Shown one piece after another: positions 8,033 through 17,057 of a stretch of 38,659 nt of DNA. This stretch comes from a virus, in the IMG/VR virus record IMGVR_UViG_3300048029_000635, positions 1 to 38,659 of that record. One strand, written 5' to 3'. Position 1 is the stretch's first letter. Every line of letters begins with the position of its first letter. Both the position numbers and the translations under genes were made by a program. A model generated the notes under the pieces. It ran no database searches and was not told where the DNA came from. It worked only from the letters and a program-made list of their open reading frames with translations.

Positions 8033-9916
8033 TCAGAATGAGTGGGTCGTGCCACCCAATGTGAACTGTACCGAATCGGAAATGTTTTCCAAGATAAGGT
8101 GACGGTGTGGACGATCCATCATCGTAGTCCATTTTGTGGAACGAAGATTGAAGGTACGTTTCACCGAGTCCATACGGCAGCTGTAAAGACGATCAACTTC
8201 TGGATGAGGCTGTGTTCGTGTAACGCTGTTAGTGCCAGCGATTCCGATCTTAACGTCACTCCAATCAACGAGCCAAAGCATACGATGAGTTGAGGTGAAC
8301 TTGGAAGCATCTCCTCCGCTGAAGACATCATCGCCAGAGCGTGTGCCATCAATAAGGTACTTCTGACCAGAACCAACATTAAGGAGGTCATCGAACATTG
8401 GGTCATGGAAGACAGCCAACTGAACTCCAACATCAGGGATGTCGTAAACGTTGTAGTTGAAGAGAATAATCCCGTTATGCTCAATCGTCTGATTGATATT
8501 AGCATTACGCTGAGTCTCCCATCCGTAACGGAGTTTGTAGTAGGAGTTGAATGCCTCGAAGATTTTGACTGCGGTCAAACGGTCGGTCATTACGTCGATC
8601 ACCGAAATGGTGTCTCCGTCCTGCTCACGGTTACGCTTGAGGAAGTACAAGTCAGAGAACAAGGAATCAAGATCAAGAGCGTTTCCGCCATTGTCCTTAA
8701 TACGACCACCTTCACGAAGAAGACTCTTGATACCAAGCGCGTTGGCTTTGTACTCGAGTGTGCAGTTGGTGTCTTCTGGGTCAGCAACGCCAGGTAACTG
8801 CATGTAAGTCTCAGGCTTCTGAGCATCGCTGAGTGCTTGGTTGTACCATACAGCACGATTCCATTGATCTTGGGAAACCTTGGAAGCAATTTTGTTTTGC
8901 TCAGCCAATGGTTGGTAGACCATGGAAGAAAGATAAGGATTAACCTTGCCAGACATGATTTGCTCAAGAGTTTTCTTGTAGCTATCGTTGACCTCACGAG
9001 ATTCACGAGTGGTTTGCAACCAGTTGACAAGTAAGCGAACGCTCATGTCGGTTGGTTGATTTCTGCACCATGACTCATAGTCGTTGATGTTGTTGGCAAT
9101 GGTTTGAAGAATACCTGCGGTAGGTGCGAATTTAGCTTGCTCAGGCGCCGGAAGCGTAGAGAAACTAGCACTTGCTGGAACTTCTTTACCAGTTGGGCGA
9201 AGAATAACTTCAGCTTTAGCAATTGTTCCCGTGTTGCCAGAGTTAGCACCATCAGCGTTGGTAGCACCAACGATCATGAACTGAACCTCTACAACTGCTC
9301 CTCCACTTGTCCAGTGGTTAACAATAACATATCCACCAGGAAGGAAGTAACGTTCGATGTTGCCAATAGGAGTTACCCAATCAGAGCCACCCAAATTAAC
9401 GGTTATTTTATAATCACCAGCTTTATTAGTGTAAGAAGGATCATAGGCATCAGAACCTGAAGCACTTGAACCGCCCTCAATGGCAAAATAGTTTGCATTG
9501 ATAACAGAGCGTTGTCTGCGCTGAATGTATGGCAAGATGATTGATTGCTCAGCAATATTTTGCTTATTGATCAATGGCTTGATGTTCTGCACGGAAGAAG
9601 TAAGAAGAGTGGTAAGTCCACGTTCTTCAACCCCAAGGGTTTTGGCTTCAGCAGCAGATGCAATAACTCTTGCTAGGTCGATTTCCTTGTTACCAAGTGC
9701 TTCGAACTCACCAGGTGTTAAACCTTTGATGTGTGCCTTAGTTAAGGTGCAGCCCGTAGAGCTATCGACTTTAATAATACGAGGTAGGGCGTCATAACCC
9801 GAACCTTGTGATCCAGGAATTAAGGAACTTGGCGAAGACGCAGTAGGTTGCGCCATTGCTGTGTTCTGATACCCAGAAGTAGTAAATTGTCCTGAATTTG
9901 ATATTTCGTTTGCCAT
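8033..9916 (-). CDS. Major capsid protein, 627 aa
   Basis: Called from position (directly downstream of portal and scaffold-like genes), high expected expression (isolated unit with its own upstream motif and a strong terminator) and composition: no TM segment, mixed alpha/beta, many Asn/Gly/Thr. Recognisable stretches are LPYIQRRQRSVINANYFAIEGG (about 128-149), LTAVKIFEAFNSYYKLRYGWE (about 432-452) and the C-terminal RTFNLRSTKWTTMMDRPHRH. It is larger than typical HK97-type capsid proteins, so it may carry an inserted or extra domain (for example around residues 150-225). Codon use is regular, with few rare codons. Confidence 0.75.
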   Translation of the reverse strand: MANEISNSGQFTTSGYQNTAMAQPTASSPSSLIPGSQGSGYDALPRIIKVDSSTGCTLTKAHIKGLTPGEFEALGNKEIDLARVIASAAEAKTLGVEERGLTTLLTSSVQNIKPLINKQNIAEQSIILPYIQRRQRSVINANYFAIEGGSSASGSDAYDPSYTNKAGDYKITVNLGGSDWVTPIGNIERYFLPGGYVIVNHWTSGGAVVEVQFMIVGATNADGANSGNTGTIAKAEVILRPTGKEVPASASFSTLPAPEQAKFAPTAGILQTIANNINDYESWCRNQPTDMSVRLLVNWLQTTRESREVNDSYKKTLEQIMSGKVNPYLSSMVYQPLAEQNKIASKVSQDQWNRAVWYNQALSDAQKPETYMQLPGVADPEDTNCTLEYKANALGIKSLLREGGRIKDNGGNALDLDSLFSDLYFLKRNREQDGDTISVIDVMTDRLTAVKIFEAFNSYYKLRYGWETQRNANINQTIEHNGIILFNYNVYDIPDVGVQLAVFHDPMFDDLLNVGSGQKYLIDGTRSGDDVFSGGDASKFTSTHRMLWLVDWSDVKIGIAGTNSVTRTQPHPEVDRLYSCRMDSVKRTFNLRSTKWTTMMDRPHRHLILENISDSVQFTLGGTTHSF

Positions 9917-9924
9917 AATAATTT

Positions 9925-9946
9925 GTAACTTAGTTAATTTGGTTAC
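9925..9946 (-). promoter_or_regulatory. Two-box 22-bp motif copy before the capsid gene
   Basis: On the minus strand it reads GTAACC-N11-GTTAC, followed by AAATTATT and the capsid ATG. There is no Shine-Dalgarno sequence between the motif and the ATG. The outer boxes are also complementary (GTAAC/GTTAC), so a 5-bp hairpin is possible. It nearly duplicates the copy before the acidic gene at 14217-14238, including the A-rich run up to the ATG. Confidence 0.6.
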
Positions 9947-9993
9947 AAACAGAATAGCGTCTTACACATCAAAATTCTATAAACGCTGATTTT

Positions 9994-10044
9994 ACCCCTA
10001 ATTTAATGGGGGTGTATCTAGAATAGCTTTCTTAATTGAAAGCC
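9994..10044 (-). other. Two inverted repeats between scaffold-like and capsid genes
   Basis: The gap 9917-10056 holds the motif above and two dyads: ACCCC / GGGGT around a 9-nt AT loop (9994-10013) and GCTTTC / GAAAGC around a 6-nt loop (10027-10044). Neither has a clear U-tract on the minus strand, so they may be weak terminators, processing sites or operator dyads for the capsid gene. Confidence 0.35.
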
Positions 10045-10056
10045 AAAAGATGCATT

Positions 10057-11364
10057 TTATAATCCCAAGAGGGACAAAACCTTGTTCTCTCCTTGATCTG
10101 AATTACCTGTTTCCATGGATGGCCCAGGTCTTGGAGATGGGTTCATTCTTTTTGCAGATTGTTCTACTTGAGGAGTTTGCGTATTTTGCACTGGAGCTGA
10201 CTTCCTTACAAAACCAGATGACTGAAGCTCTTCCAAGCTCTTGGCTATCTGCTTACTCATGGAGTCACCTGCACGTTTAGCGAGAAGTTGCATCACATCT
10301 GAATCTGAAAAGGTATAGTATTTATTTCGGTCTGATTCAGGAACATGAGGGTATCTTTCTCTTCGCACAAAAGTTTTTCCTCCTCTTTTCGTTTTACCAG
10401 ATTGTATGAATGCTTCTTGCTCTTGATTGATCCAGTTAGACAATCGTATATGAACTGGATTCTTTTCGTCAAAATCAACAATGTCAGAAGCAATACCATG
10501 GAAAGCTTCAATCATTTTATTTGCATCCCCAAGAACACGATCAACTATCTTAGCTTCTAACCCATGAGTCTTAGTAAACTGAGGATTTTTCCTAAACTGC
10601 TCCATAATCTCTGCTGGCACAGCTTTAGCAACTAGCTTCTTCGATTCCTCTATAGCTTTCTTAGCTACAGGCTCTGCGCGCATACGATGCAACTCTCTTT
10701 GCTGTTTCTGTATTTCGGGAGTTAGCTTTTGCAAAGCATTCTCTTCTGCCTGCTTTTGTATTTTAGCTTCCTTAACTTGGTTAGCATTAAACTGAACTTT
10801 GTTCTGAGCTAAAAACCTTTTGTAATCTTCATCCTCTTGAAAATCTAAATCAGGATCCTCTTGGATTCTTTTCTCAAGGTAGTTTTTGTGATTCCTAAAG
10901 AACTGTAAGTACTCGGCATCTTTACCCTTAAAGCCATCAACATTTGAACTAGCCCACTTAGCTAACTCATATCTCTCTTTTTCAGCATCATTTAAAGCAC
11001 TTGTGTCTACATTAGTAGATCGTGGCTTTGGTGGTATTTTTGTTTGTGGCTTAAAGTCAGGATCTATAATTTTTTTCTTACGAGCTACTCTTTTCTTAGG
11101 AGCTTCTTTTACCTCCTCAGTAGCTTGTGGCTCTTCGGTAGCTTCCTCTTCTTGCTGTGGCTCATTCTCACCCACCTCTATATCATGCAATGCACTCTGC
11201 AAGCTACTGGGTGGAGTAAACTCTTCTTCCTCTTCCCCCTCCTCAGGCTCTTCCTTTTCAACGGCTTTAAATAAAGCATTAAAAATTGGATTAGAGGAAT
11301 CTTCCTCCTCTACTTCCGGCGTTTCCTCTACATTCTCGTTTTCTTTAACTTCTTCTTCGCTCAT
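10057..11364 (-). CDS. Putative scaffolding protein, 435 aa
   Basis: The first 90 residues are strongly acidic (long Glu runs, EEGEEEEEF) and are followed by a basic patch (KKRVARKKKIIDPDFKP). The middle is helical and charged with coiled-coil character (VKEAKIQKQAEENALQKL and further). The C-terminus is disordered and Pro/Gln/Ser-rich. Highly charged, helical proteins encoded between portal and major capsid genes are normally assembly scaffolds. Its ATG lies 3 nt after the portal stop codon. Confidence 0.65.
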   Translation of the reverse strand: MSEEEVKENENVEETPEVEEEDSSNPIFNALFKAVEKEEPEEGEEEEEFTPPSSLQSALHDIEVGENEPQQEEEATEEPQATEEVKEAPKKRVARKKKIIDPDFKPQTKIPPKPRSTNVDTSALNDAEKERYELAKWASSNVDGFKGKDAEYLQFFRNHKNYLEKRIQEDPDLDFQEDEDYKRFLAQNKVQFNANQVKEAKIQKQAEENALQKLTPEIQKQQRELHRMRAEPVAKKAIEESKKLVAKAVPAEIMEQFRKNPQFTKTHGLEAKIVDRVLGDANKMIEAFHGIASDIVDFDEKNPVHIRLSNWINQEQEAFIQSGKTKRGGKTFVRRERYPHVPESDRNKYYTFSDSDVMQLLAKRAGDSMSKQIAKSLEELQSSGFVRKSAPVQNTQTPQVEQSAKRMNPSPRPGPSMETGNSDQGENKVLSLLGL

Positions 11365-11367
11365 AAA

Positions 11368-13665
11368 TTATTGTGGTATCGGCTGTCCTTGCGGTGGAGG
11401 CGCACCTGCTGCTTGTGCAGCTTGCCCTGGGGGTAATGCTTGTTGTGGTGCTTCTCCTCCCCCAGGTAGTTGTGGTTGCCCACCTTGTTGACCACCTTGC
11501 ATTTGTTGCATGATCATTTGGAGCATCTGTTCAAACTGTGGAATCTTCTCCTTCAATCCAGCAATGAACTGCTCGTCTTCCATAGATAAGTCTTCAGCCT
11601 CATCTTGTTCGTCCATCTGCAAATTAAGATCATAACCTGCTCCTGACATACGGAAGATTTCGTTAAGTATACCAAATATCCTTTCCTTCCCTAAAGCTTG
11701 GGCTATTTCTTTCATGCCCAATACTTGTGAAAAGAGTTGTGTTAAGGTTTGCGCCGCCTGTGTGTCCCTTGACCTTTCTGATCCATCTCTTCCCGAGAAT
11801 AAGTACTCGTGGATTAAGTTCCTTGGGCCTCCAATAATATTCCTACCCTTTGGATTCTCATCCTGATCACCAGTGTCTTCTATCTCTAGTCCAGCATCGG
11901 TAATTGTTTTAAGGGAGAACCTTTGTTTCACAGGGACATTAAATTCTGTAGTGCTACAGCATACGAGATGCTCGTAGATCATCTTCTTGGCTGCAGCGCG
12001 CATCTCATCGATACCTTCTGAGATAAAAGCATAAATTGTATTAGTCGTGTTAGCTATCTCACTAACCTCGGTTGCAGATATTTCTCTTTGTGCAGCTTGC
12101 CCTAACTCTTGTGGAGAAAGTATCATTAACTTCTCAACTAAGTTAAGTAATTGGAATAAGGAATTAAGTGACATACTAATGCCCTGAGCTAATTCCCTAG
12201 ATACATCTACTACATTGATTATGTTTTTTGTATCAATTCCTAAGTCTGCAGCTTTAGCTCCTGAGTAGAACATAGCTTTTGGTTTCTGATAGAAATTATC
12301 TTCTGCCAAGGATGCCTGTAAGTATTCCTTCACATCTTCATCTAATGCATCCTGATCAATTGTCAGAATCTTAAACATAGATATTTTCATGTGATGAAGC
12401 ATCGCATAAACGATGTTATTCATTTGATCCTGATAAGGCATTAAGTCATGAGCGAACGAGCAGTTAGCCATACGATCATCATTCTGATTTATACCACCAT
12501 ATATGGCAGGTATGGAAGGCATCCACTCGCCATAGATAATTGTCTCATCAGATGCCACAACTAGTTTTAACCAGCAATCAAAAGGGTAATCCCCTAGCCC
12601 TTCGGCTTTAGGATTCAACTTCATGTAGATGGTAGATACGAACATTGCTTTGTCCTCATCCTCACCTGCATAGATTCCCTTGTTAGAAGTTCTGTCGTTG
12701 CCGAACGGAAACCAATCAGTCTTCTTAGGAAATGCTAATACCGATCCATCAAAATAGTAATCGAAGAAGTCTTTGTATGCATTAACCAAACCATGTAATG
12801 AATTGGTGTACTCAACTTCTCCAAGATTCCAATACCCAGGATTCTCACGTACATCTGAATATCGGACAATATCCCAATACCCTAACCAATTCGGCCCGAG
12901 ATTTGTATTCACTGCAGCTAACGGAGCAGAGTTGTCCCAGAATGTTCTAGTGGGATGTGGACTAATAAAATGTATACCTTCTTTCTCCACAAATGACTCC
13001 ATGCCGTCAGGGGATTCCCTCCAGTGGACTTCTCTAGTCCATGGCTCAGATGGGAACATGAGAGAGTATCCATACATAAACATATGCCGGATAGACTGCT
13101 CAAACTGATGTCTGTATCCGAACTGCTCAGCCATCATTTCAACACGTTGTGACAATACTTCTGCCCTAATCTTAGAAGGAATGTCAGTACCTCTTGCCTC
13201 ATACTTAAAGTATGGAAAGAGATTAGAAAACCTAGAGGTCTGTGCCGCAACTCTTCGAGTTACATAAGAACGTATTAAAGATACTGAAACCTCATACAAA
13301 CGCATAAGGTTAATATCTTTGATATCACCCTCATCATCATACTCTACGAACTTATCTTTCAGCTCAGGATCTATACCCTCAAGTTTCTGTTCGCATTGTT
13401 GGATATTGATTTTTCCTTGAGCATACTGAAGAAGAGGAATCGTAAACTTATTAATAGGGAGGCTGTCCCAAGCCAAGTCCACAGAGAGGTACAATGAGTG
13501 ATTTTTGCATGAGTGATAAATCCCCTCGTGGACTCGACTTCGGACTAAATCTGTTAAGCGTTCCTTAATCTTCCAATTCTTGGAATCGCTTTTCTTACAA
13601 CAAAATACTTCTCTAAGTCTCGCTTGGGTCGTTCCCGTCTTCTCTAGTATGTCTGGATGAACCAT
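11368..13665 (-). CDS. Portal protein, 765 aa
   Basis: The size and place between terminase and scaffold-like genes fit podovirus portals (about 530-760 aa). The N-terminal half has the expected alpha/beta segments with conserved-looking aromatic runs (SLIRSYVTRRVAAQ, FMYGYSLMFPSEPW at about 200, FWDNSAPLAAVNTN). A helical region follows, with LVEKLMILSPQELGQAAQREISATEVSEI (about 510-540), resembling the portal stem/crown region 'QQxTxxEVxxR'. The C-terminal 60 residues are Gln/Gly/Pro-rich and probably disordered inside the head. The start overlaps the preceding HTH-like gene by 53 nt, and no Shine-Dalgarno sequence is seen. Confidence 0.8.
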   Translation of the reverse strand: MVHPDILEKTGTTQARLREVFCCKKSDSKNWKIKERLTDLVRSRVHEGIYHSCKNHSLYLSVDLAWDSLPINKFTIPLLQYAQGKINIQQCEQKLEGIDPELKDKFVEYDDEGDIKDINLMRLYEVSVSLIRSYVTRRVAAQTSRFSNLFPYFKYEARGTDIPSKIRAEVLSQRVEMMAEQFGYRHQFEQSIRHMFMYGYSLMFPSEPWTREVHWRESPDGMESFVEKEGIHFISPHPTRTFWDNSAPLAAVNTNLGPNWLGYWDIVRYSDVRENPGYWNLGEVEYTNSLHGLVNAYKDFFDYYFDGSVLAFPKKTDWFPFGNDRTSNKGIYAGEDEDKAMFVSTIYMKLNPKAEGLGDYPFDCWLKLVVASDETIIYGEWMPSIPAIYGGINQNDDRMANCSFAHDLMPYQDQMNNIVYAMLHHMKISMFKILTIDQDALDEDVKEYLQASLAEDNFYQKPKAMFYSGAKAADLGIDTKNIINVVDVSRELAQGISMSLNSLFQLLNLVEKLMILSPQELGQAAQREISATEVSEIANTTNTIYAFISEGIDEMRAAAKKMIYEHLVCCSTTEFNVPVKQRFSLKTITDAGLEIEDTGDQDENPKGRNIIGGPRNLIHEYLFSGRDGSERSRDTQAAQTLTQLFSQVLGMKEIAQALGKERIFGILNEIFRMSGAGYDLNLQMDEQDEAEDLSMEDEQFIAGLKEKIPQFEQMLQMIMQQMQGGQQGGQPQLPGGGEAPQQALPPGQAAQAAGAPPPQGQPIPQ

Positions 13666-13975
13666 AAAAATCGAATAAGTTAGGGACGGAATCTGTTACG
13701 AAGTCTCCCATATATGTCTGTTCTAAGACGGTTAATAAAAGTGCGCAGGGTCCTGATATGCTTCCACGGAGATAACATGCCTTGAAGGCGGACATAGTAG
13801 TGTTTAATAAGGCAACTAACTCTTTCTCTGACATTCTTAGATAGCCCAATAATCTTTGTACTCGATTCCTGTCCCATATGTCGTTAACTCCGACGTGCCT
13901 GTAGTGATTTGTTATTAGAAGGGAAGCTGGAGAATAATCATTCTTCCTCAGCTTCTTCCTCTTCGTACTCCTCAT
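13613..13975 (-). CDS. Helix-turn-helix-like protein in the terminase-portal gap, about 120 aa (start uncertain)
   Basis: Residues from the middle onward form a convincing protein: NRVQRLLGYLRMSEKELVALLNTTMSAFKACYLRG, an HTH-like arrangement, then SGPCALLLTVLEQTYMGDFVTD. The C-terminus overlaps the portal start. The N-terminus is uncertain because the only in-frame ATGs lie inside the acidic C-terminus of the upstream gene, where this frame reads as a Lys/Arg-rich run. The ATG at 13975 is the last one before the credible part. It may be a small DNA-binding regulator or packaging helper. A CTG start nearer 13950 cannot be excluded. Confidence 0.55.
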   Translation of the reverse strand: MRSTKRKKLRKNDYSPASLLITNHYRHVGVNDIWDRNRVQRLLGYLRMSEKELVALLNTTMSAFKACYLRGSISGPCALLLTVLEQTYMGDFVTDSVPNLFDFYGSSRHTREDGNDPSET

Positions 13976-14207
13976 CTTCGTCTTCATCTTCATCTTCCTC
14001 ATAATCCTCGTCCTCTTCGAAGTCACCTGCCTCTTCCTCGACATTCACATCATCATGAACCATATCCACAGTTGCATTTAAACGTTCTTCATCAAGTTCC
14101 GAAATGGTTACCTCTAAAGTAAGCTTTACCTTATCTCCTGCGTTGATGCCTTCGAAAAGCTCGGCAACCTCTTCATCACCAAGCGAGAGTTGTAACAAGT
14201 CTTGCAT
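13938..14207 (-). CDS. Acidic-tailed small protein, 89 aa
   Basis: Residues 1-52 are ordinary (MQDLLQLSLGDEEVAELFEG, then VKLTLEVTISELDEERLNATVD). The last 35 residues are almost all Glu/Asp/Tyr. The ATG at 14207 is preferred over an upstream TTG because it follows the two-box motif exactly as in the capsid gene. Acidic tails of this sort occur in DNA mimics, capsid assembly helpers and chaperone-like phage proteins, but the function is unknown. It lies between TerL and portal. Confidence 0.65.
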   Translation of the reverse strand: MQDLLQLSLGDEEVAELFEGINAGDKVKLTLEVTISELDEERLNATVDMVHDDVNVEEEAGDFEEDEDYEEDEDEDEDEEYEEEEAEEE

Positions 14208-14216
14208 AATACTTTT

Positions 14217-14238
14217 GTAACCCAAAAGATTAGGTTAC
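14217..14238 (-). promoter_or_regulatory. Two-box 22-bp motif copy before the acidic-tail gene
   Basis: On the minus strand it reads GTAACC-N11-GTTAC, then AAAAGTATT and the ATG. GTAACC and GGTTAC can pair as a 6-bp hairpin here. The motif begins at the stop codon of the terminase large subunit gene, so it marks a gene boundary. Confidence 0.6.
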
Positions 14239-15777
14239 TCAAGCATTTATTTCAATAATGCTAGCTGACTTCACATTCGCATACGGTGTGCCTGACTTTA
14301 CATCGTAATACATAATAGGATAAGTAAGAGCATCGAAGGCATGAATATAAACACTCCTCTTTGGTTTAAGACCTAAATTTGGGTCATATTTGCCGTCCTT
14401 TTGCCTTTCCGATGAAAGATGCCTAACACTCTTTAAGACATCTGTACATTGTGCTGATATGATAATCTCTTCCTGTACAAGCTTAGCAATCATTAGCCTT
14501 ACCCTACCCTCAACTGAGCCTTGAAACTTTGGTGCAGCTTTCATACGAATAGGCTCTAGATCAAAATGATCGCACTTTTGCTTAGATATCTCCTCAAAGT
14601 CTCTGACATCATAGGATCCTGTCTTTGCCCTATATTGATTGAACGCACTATTATCTGAGATATGTACAAATTTTAGCTTTTGGCCGACATGATCATTCCA
14701 ATACTTCATCTTTCGATAGATCAAAGGAATTAAAGTAGTATAAGGAACTTTCTTATTTATTGTTACTAGTTCATCGAATACCGTCCATACCGACTTCTCT
14801 TTGCCTATGAGGCATTGCAAAAAGATCATAGCATTATTTACTGCCCCTGGGTCATATCCAATAATGACTGGGAAGTCTGGATTGGGAACTATACCTCTTT
14901 TGGCGTCACCGACCACATGAAGAGGTTTTGAGAAGTACGGAGCTAATATAGCGTCGCCCGATGGTCTATCTACCCACTCCCCCTCGAGCATTCGTTTTGC
15001 TTCAATGGGGTCATTGGAGACAGCCTCCATCACTCTGTCATAATATCCTTCGGGTAAGTTATCTACATTCTCGGCAATCCTTACATGCACTACATGATAA
15101 TCTTTATTGTAATTACCATCTTCATCTAGGGGATTTTCGAAAAATCTTTTATACACCCAGTGGGATGGCCCACTCGGATTGCAAGCAGCGCAATATTGCT
15201 GACAGCCCTCGATTCCCTGCCTTCTACCTAACTGCTGAACTATTGCCTCGAAGTAAGCTGGAGACTCCAAGTTCGTCAGCTCATCTACAAATACATAGCT
15301 TGGTTCAAATCCCTTTATTCGGTCAGACAATATATTTCCAAACGGAGCAGACATGAGGCTGATCCTAGACCAACCACCATATCGGTTCTGCACATCAATA
15401 TACGGAGCTTTCTGTAAGTCCATTTTCTCATCCGTATGCTCAAGACCAAGACCTTCTTTCCACTCGGGTAATATCTCGGTCTGCAATTTGTGCCAAACAC
15501 CACCCTGAGTTGCTTGTGACTTAATTCCCACAACAATCAAACAAAGTGCGTTAAAATTCTCATAAGCATGACGAACAAGTTTATGTCCACCCAACACAAA
15601 AGTCTTACCCGATGCCCTTTCCCCATAGGCTAGAATGTATTTAGAAGTACTCTCGAATAGTTCCTGCTGGCTACCCGATAGACTCGGTGACCAAGGTTCT
15701 ACATCTACCTCTTCTTCTTCTTCTTCATCGAATGCATCGATGAAAGCTTTTGGATCAATCTTCTTTAGCCTCGGCAT
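14239..15777 (-). CDS. terL: Terminase large subunit, 512 aa
   Basis: ATP-driven DNA packaging motor and nuclease. The start at 15777 (MPRLKKIDPKAF) is chosen because AAGGAG lies 8 nt upstream. Walker A is GERASGKT at residues 52-59. Walker B is YVFVDE at 161-166. The coupling region has CNPSGPSHWVYKRF at 199-212. The C-terminal RNase H-like nuclease begins with VIIGYDPG, catalytic Asp at 309. A Glu-rich linker occupies residues 18-26. The length is normal for the family. It overlaps the small-subunit-like gene by 23 nt. Confidence 0.95.
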   Translation of the reverse strand: MPRLKKIDPKAFIDAFDEEEEEEVDVEPWSPSLSGSQQELFESTSKYILAYGERASGKTFVLGGHKLVRHAYENFNALCLIVVGIKSQATQGGVWHKLQTEILPEWKEGLGLEHTDEKMDLQKAPYIDVQNRYGGWSRISLMSAPFGNILSDRIKGFEPSYVFVDELTNLESPAYFEAIVQQLGRRQGIEGCQQYCAACNPSGPSHWVYKRFFENPLDEDGNYNKDYHVVHVRIAENVDNLPEGYYDRVMEAVSNDPIEAKRMLEGEWVDRPSGDAILAPYFSKPLHVVGDAKRGIVPNPDFPVIIGYDPGAVNNAMIFLQCLIGKEKSVWTVFDELVTINKKVPYTTLIPLIYRKMKYWNDHVGQKLKFVHISDNSAFNQYRAKTGSYDVRDFEEISKQKCDHFDLEPIRMKAAPKFQGSVEGRVRLMIAKLVQEEIIISAQCTDVLKSVRHLSSERQKDGKYDPNLGLKPKRSVYIHAFDALTYPIMYYDVKSGTPYANVKSASIIEINA

Positions 15778-16423
15778 TTGACATCTCCTTGAGCGGTCGG
15801 AAGCCAGGCTTCCTCTTGTCTTGCTTCTTATCTTTATCACTCATCTTGATCATCAAATCTAACCCATGCAGTAACCTATCGTAGAACTTACCTTGTTGCT
15901 CGGTTGCTTGGAGAAATAACTTTGTCTTGAGTATTTCCTCCTCAGGATCCAACGAGCCTCCTGATATATCGTCTCTCAACTTCTCTCCAACCTCAAACAA
16001 AGCCATGTTTTGACGAATTGCTATCTTTTGAGTAACCTCTAGGGCATTGGACATTAAACGTCCTATACCTCCTTGGAGGTTATCAAATACTTTTAGCTTC
16101 TCAATATTGGCAGGGTTTTTTAGCATTCCCTCAATATCGTTCATGAAAACTTCTTTTCCGTTGGCTTTCAATGCACCAAGAAATTCCTTGTGGCTTGGAG
16201 CTTCCGGCGGTTCCGATCTAGCCATCAGTTCAACTTCAGTTGGTGCGTGACCTTGTTCGCCAGCTACTTGCCATAATGCTTTAAGCTTCGGATCACGCCT
16301 GACTTTCTCACGCAAATTATGCTCTGCAATACCTAATTCCTCTGCAGCTGTTCCATAGTTACCATCATGCTTGCGCATGAGAGTGGCTAACTCATCAGTA
16401 CTATACTTTCGACGTCGCGGCAT
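15755..16423 (-). CDS. Putative terminase small subunit, 222 aa
   Basis: The N-terminal 50 residues form a helix-turn-helix (YSTDELATLMRKHDGNYGTAAEELGIAEHNLREKVRRDPKLKALW) of the type that recognises DNA in packaging initiation. The rest is helical (FLGALKANGKEVFMNDIEGML, then RQNMALFEVGEKLRDDI), as in oligomerising TerS cores. The C-terminus is Lys/Asp-rich. It lies immediately before and overlaps terL. The assignment is from HTH plus synteny. Confidence 0.7.
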   Translation of the reverse strand: MPRRRKYSTDELATLMRKHDGNYGTAAEELGIAEHNLREKVRRDPKLKALWQVAGEQGHAPTEVELMARSEPPEAPSHKEFLGALKANGKEVFMNDIEGMLKNPANIEKLKVFDNLQGGIGRLMSNALEVTQKIAIRQNMALFEVGEKLRDDISGGSLDPEEEILKTKLFLQATEQQGKFYDRLLHGLDLMIKMSDKDKKQDKRKPGFRPLKEMSNAEAKED

Positions 16424-16796
16424 TTCTAAAAAATGACATTAACATTGGCTTGTATTTCTTCACCCAATCAGGGCTAGACCTAAGATAAGCAAAGCTACCG
16501 TTTGAGGCTAGTGCATATGCTGAATTTCTTACCTGCCAATCAAACAGATCAAAGTTACATCCCTGACAGAACCTTTTAGCTTCACCAACCTCGATATCAT
16601 CCCAGTTGTGTCGTTCGCTAAGTAATTTCACCTTATCAATATCTAGCTCTGAGTTGATAGCTATCTCTTCATCAGAAAGAACTCTAACTGCACTTGTCTT
16701 TCCGTTCTCATTTAGAATCCTCTCCCGAGCCAAAAGCCTAACAAAAATAGGCGGAAATTCATCAAATACTGCCCAACCTTTACGAATCTTCCTCAT
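16401..16796 (-). CDS. Hypothetical protein, 131 aa, upstream of terS
   Basis: It overlaps the small terminase gene by 23 nt and has a GGAGA Shine-Dalgarno sequence. The sequence shows a helical first half (FVRLLARERILNENG, ELDIDKVKLLSERHNWDD) and then FCQGCNFDLFDWQVRNSAYALAS with a CxxC pair. It has no TM segment and no enzyme motif that I recognise. The position suggests a packaging or late-regulatory role. Confidence 0.6.
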   Translation of the reverse strand: MRKIRKGWAVFDEFPPIFVRLLARERILNENGKTSAVRVLSDEEIAINSELDIDKVKLLSERHNWDDIEVGEAKRFCQGCNFDLFDWQVRNSAYALASNGSFAYLRSSPDWVKKYKPMLMSFFRNAATSKV

Positions 16797-16995
16797 TACT
16801 TTTCTCCACTAATCTACATATTTTGCCATGAATAGGCTTGAGTTTCTTATATTCTCCTGATGGGTCTTTGATGTCACCAAGACATCCTATGGAACTAATT
16901 TCCCCAGTATCAGCTTTAAAACCCACTAATAAAAATGTTGAGTAGTACTCCTTCAGCATCGGCTCAACGTTGTTTAAAATCTCTTCATCCTTCAC
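16780..16995 (-). CDS. Small hypothetical protein, 71 aa, first gene of the late leftward unit
   Basis: The start follows a GTGAAGG ribosome-binding-like sequence. It is compact and soluble (EYYSTFLLVGFKADTGEISSIGCLGD). It is transcribed divergently from the integrase, with the inverted repeat at 17009-17027 and the integrase-side motif in the 62-nt gap. Being first in the leftward virion unit it may be regulatory, but no DNA-binding motif is visible. Confidence 0.6.
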   Translation of the reverse strand: MKDEEILNNVEPMLKEYYSTFLLVGFKADTGEISSIGCLGDIKDPSGEYKKLKPIHGKICRLVEKSNEEDS

Positions 16996-17008
16996 GACTT
17001 TTAACTAT

Positions 17009-17027
17009 GAATCACTCTCTGTGATTC
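17009..17027. promoter_or_regulatory. Inverted repeat in the divergent gap (operator candidate)
   Basis: Perfect 7-bp arms GAATCAC / GTGATTC flank TCTCT, midway between the leftward 71-residue gene and the rightward integrase. The position suits an operator controlling both directions. Confidence 0.45.
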
Positions 17028-17034
17028 TTCAAGT

Positions 17035-17056
17035 GTAAACATAAAATATAGGTAAC
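17035..17056 (+). promoter_or_regulatory. Two-box 22-bp motif copy before the integrase
   Basis: GTAAAC-N11-GTAAC, then a single A and the integrase ATG. The spacer ATAAAATATAG is close to the spacer before the 678-residue gene. With the second box touching the start codon, there is no room for a Shine-Dalgarno sequence. Confidence 0.55.
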
Positions 17057-17057
17057 A

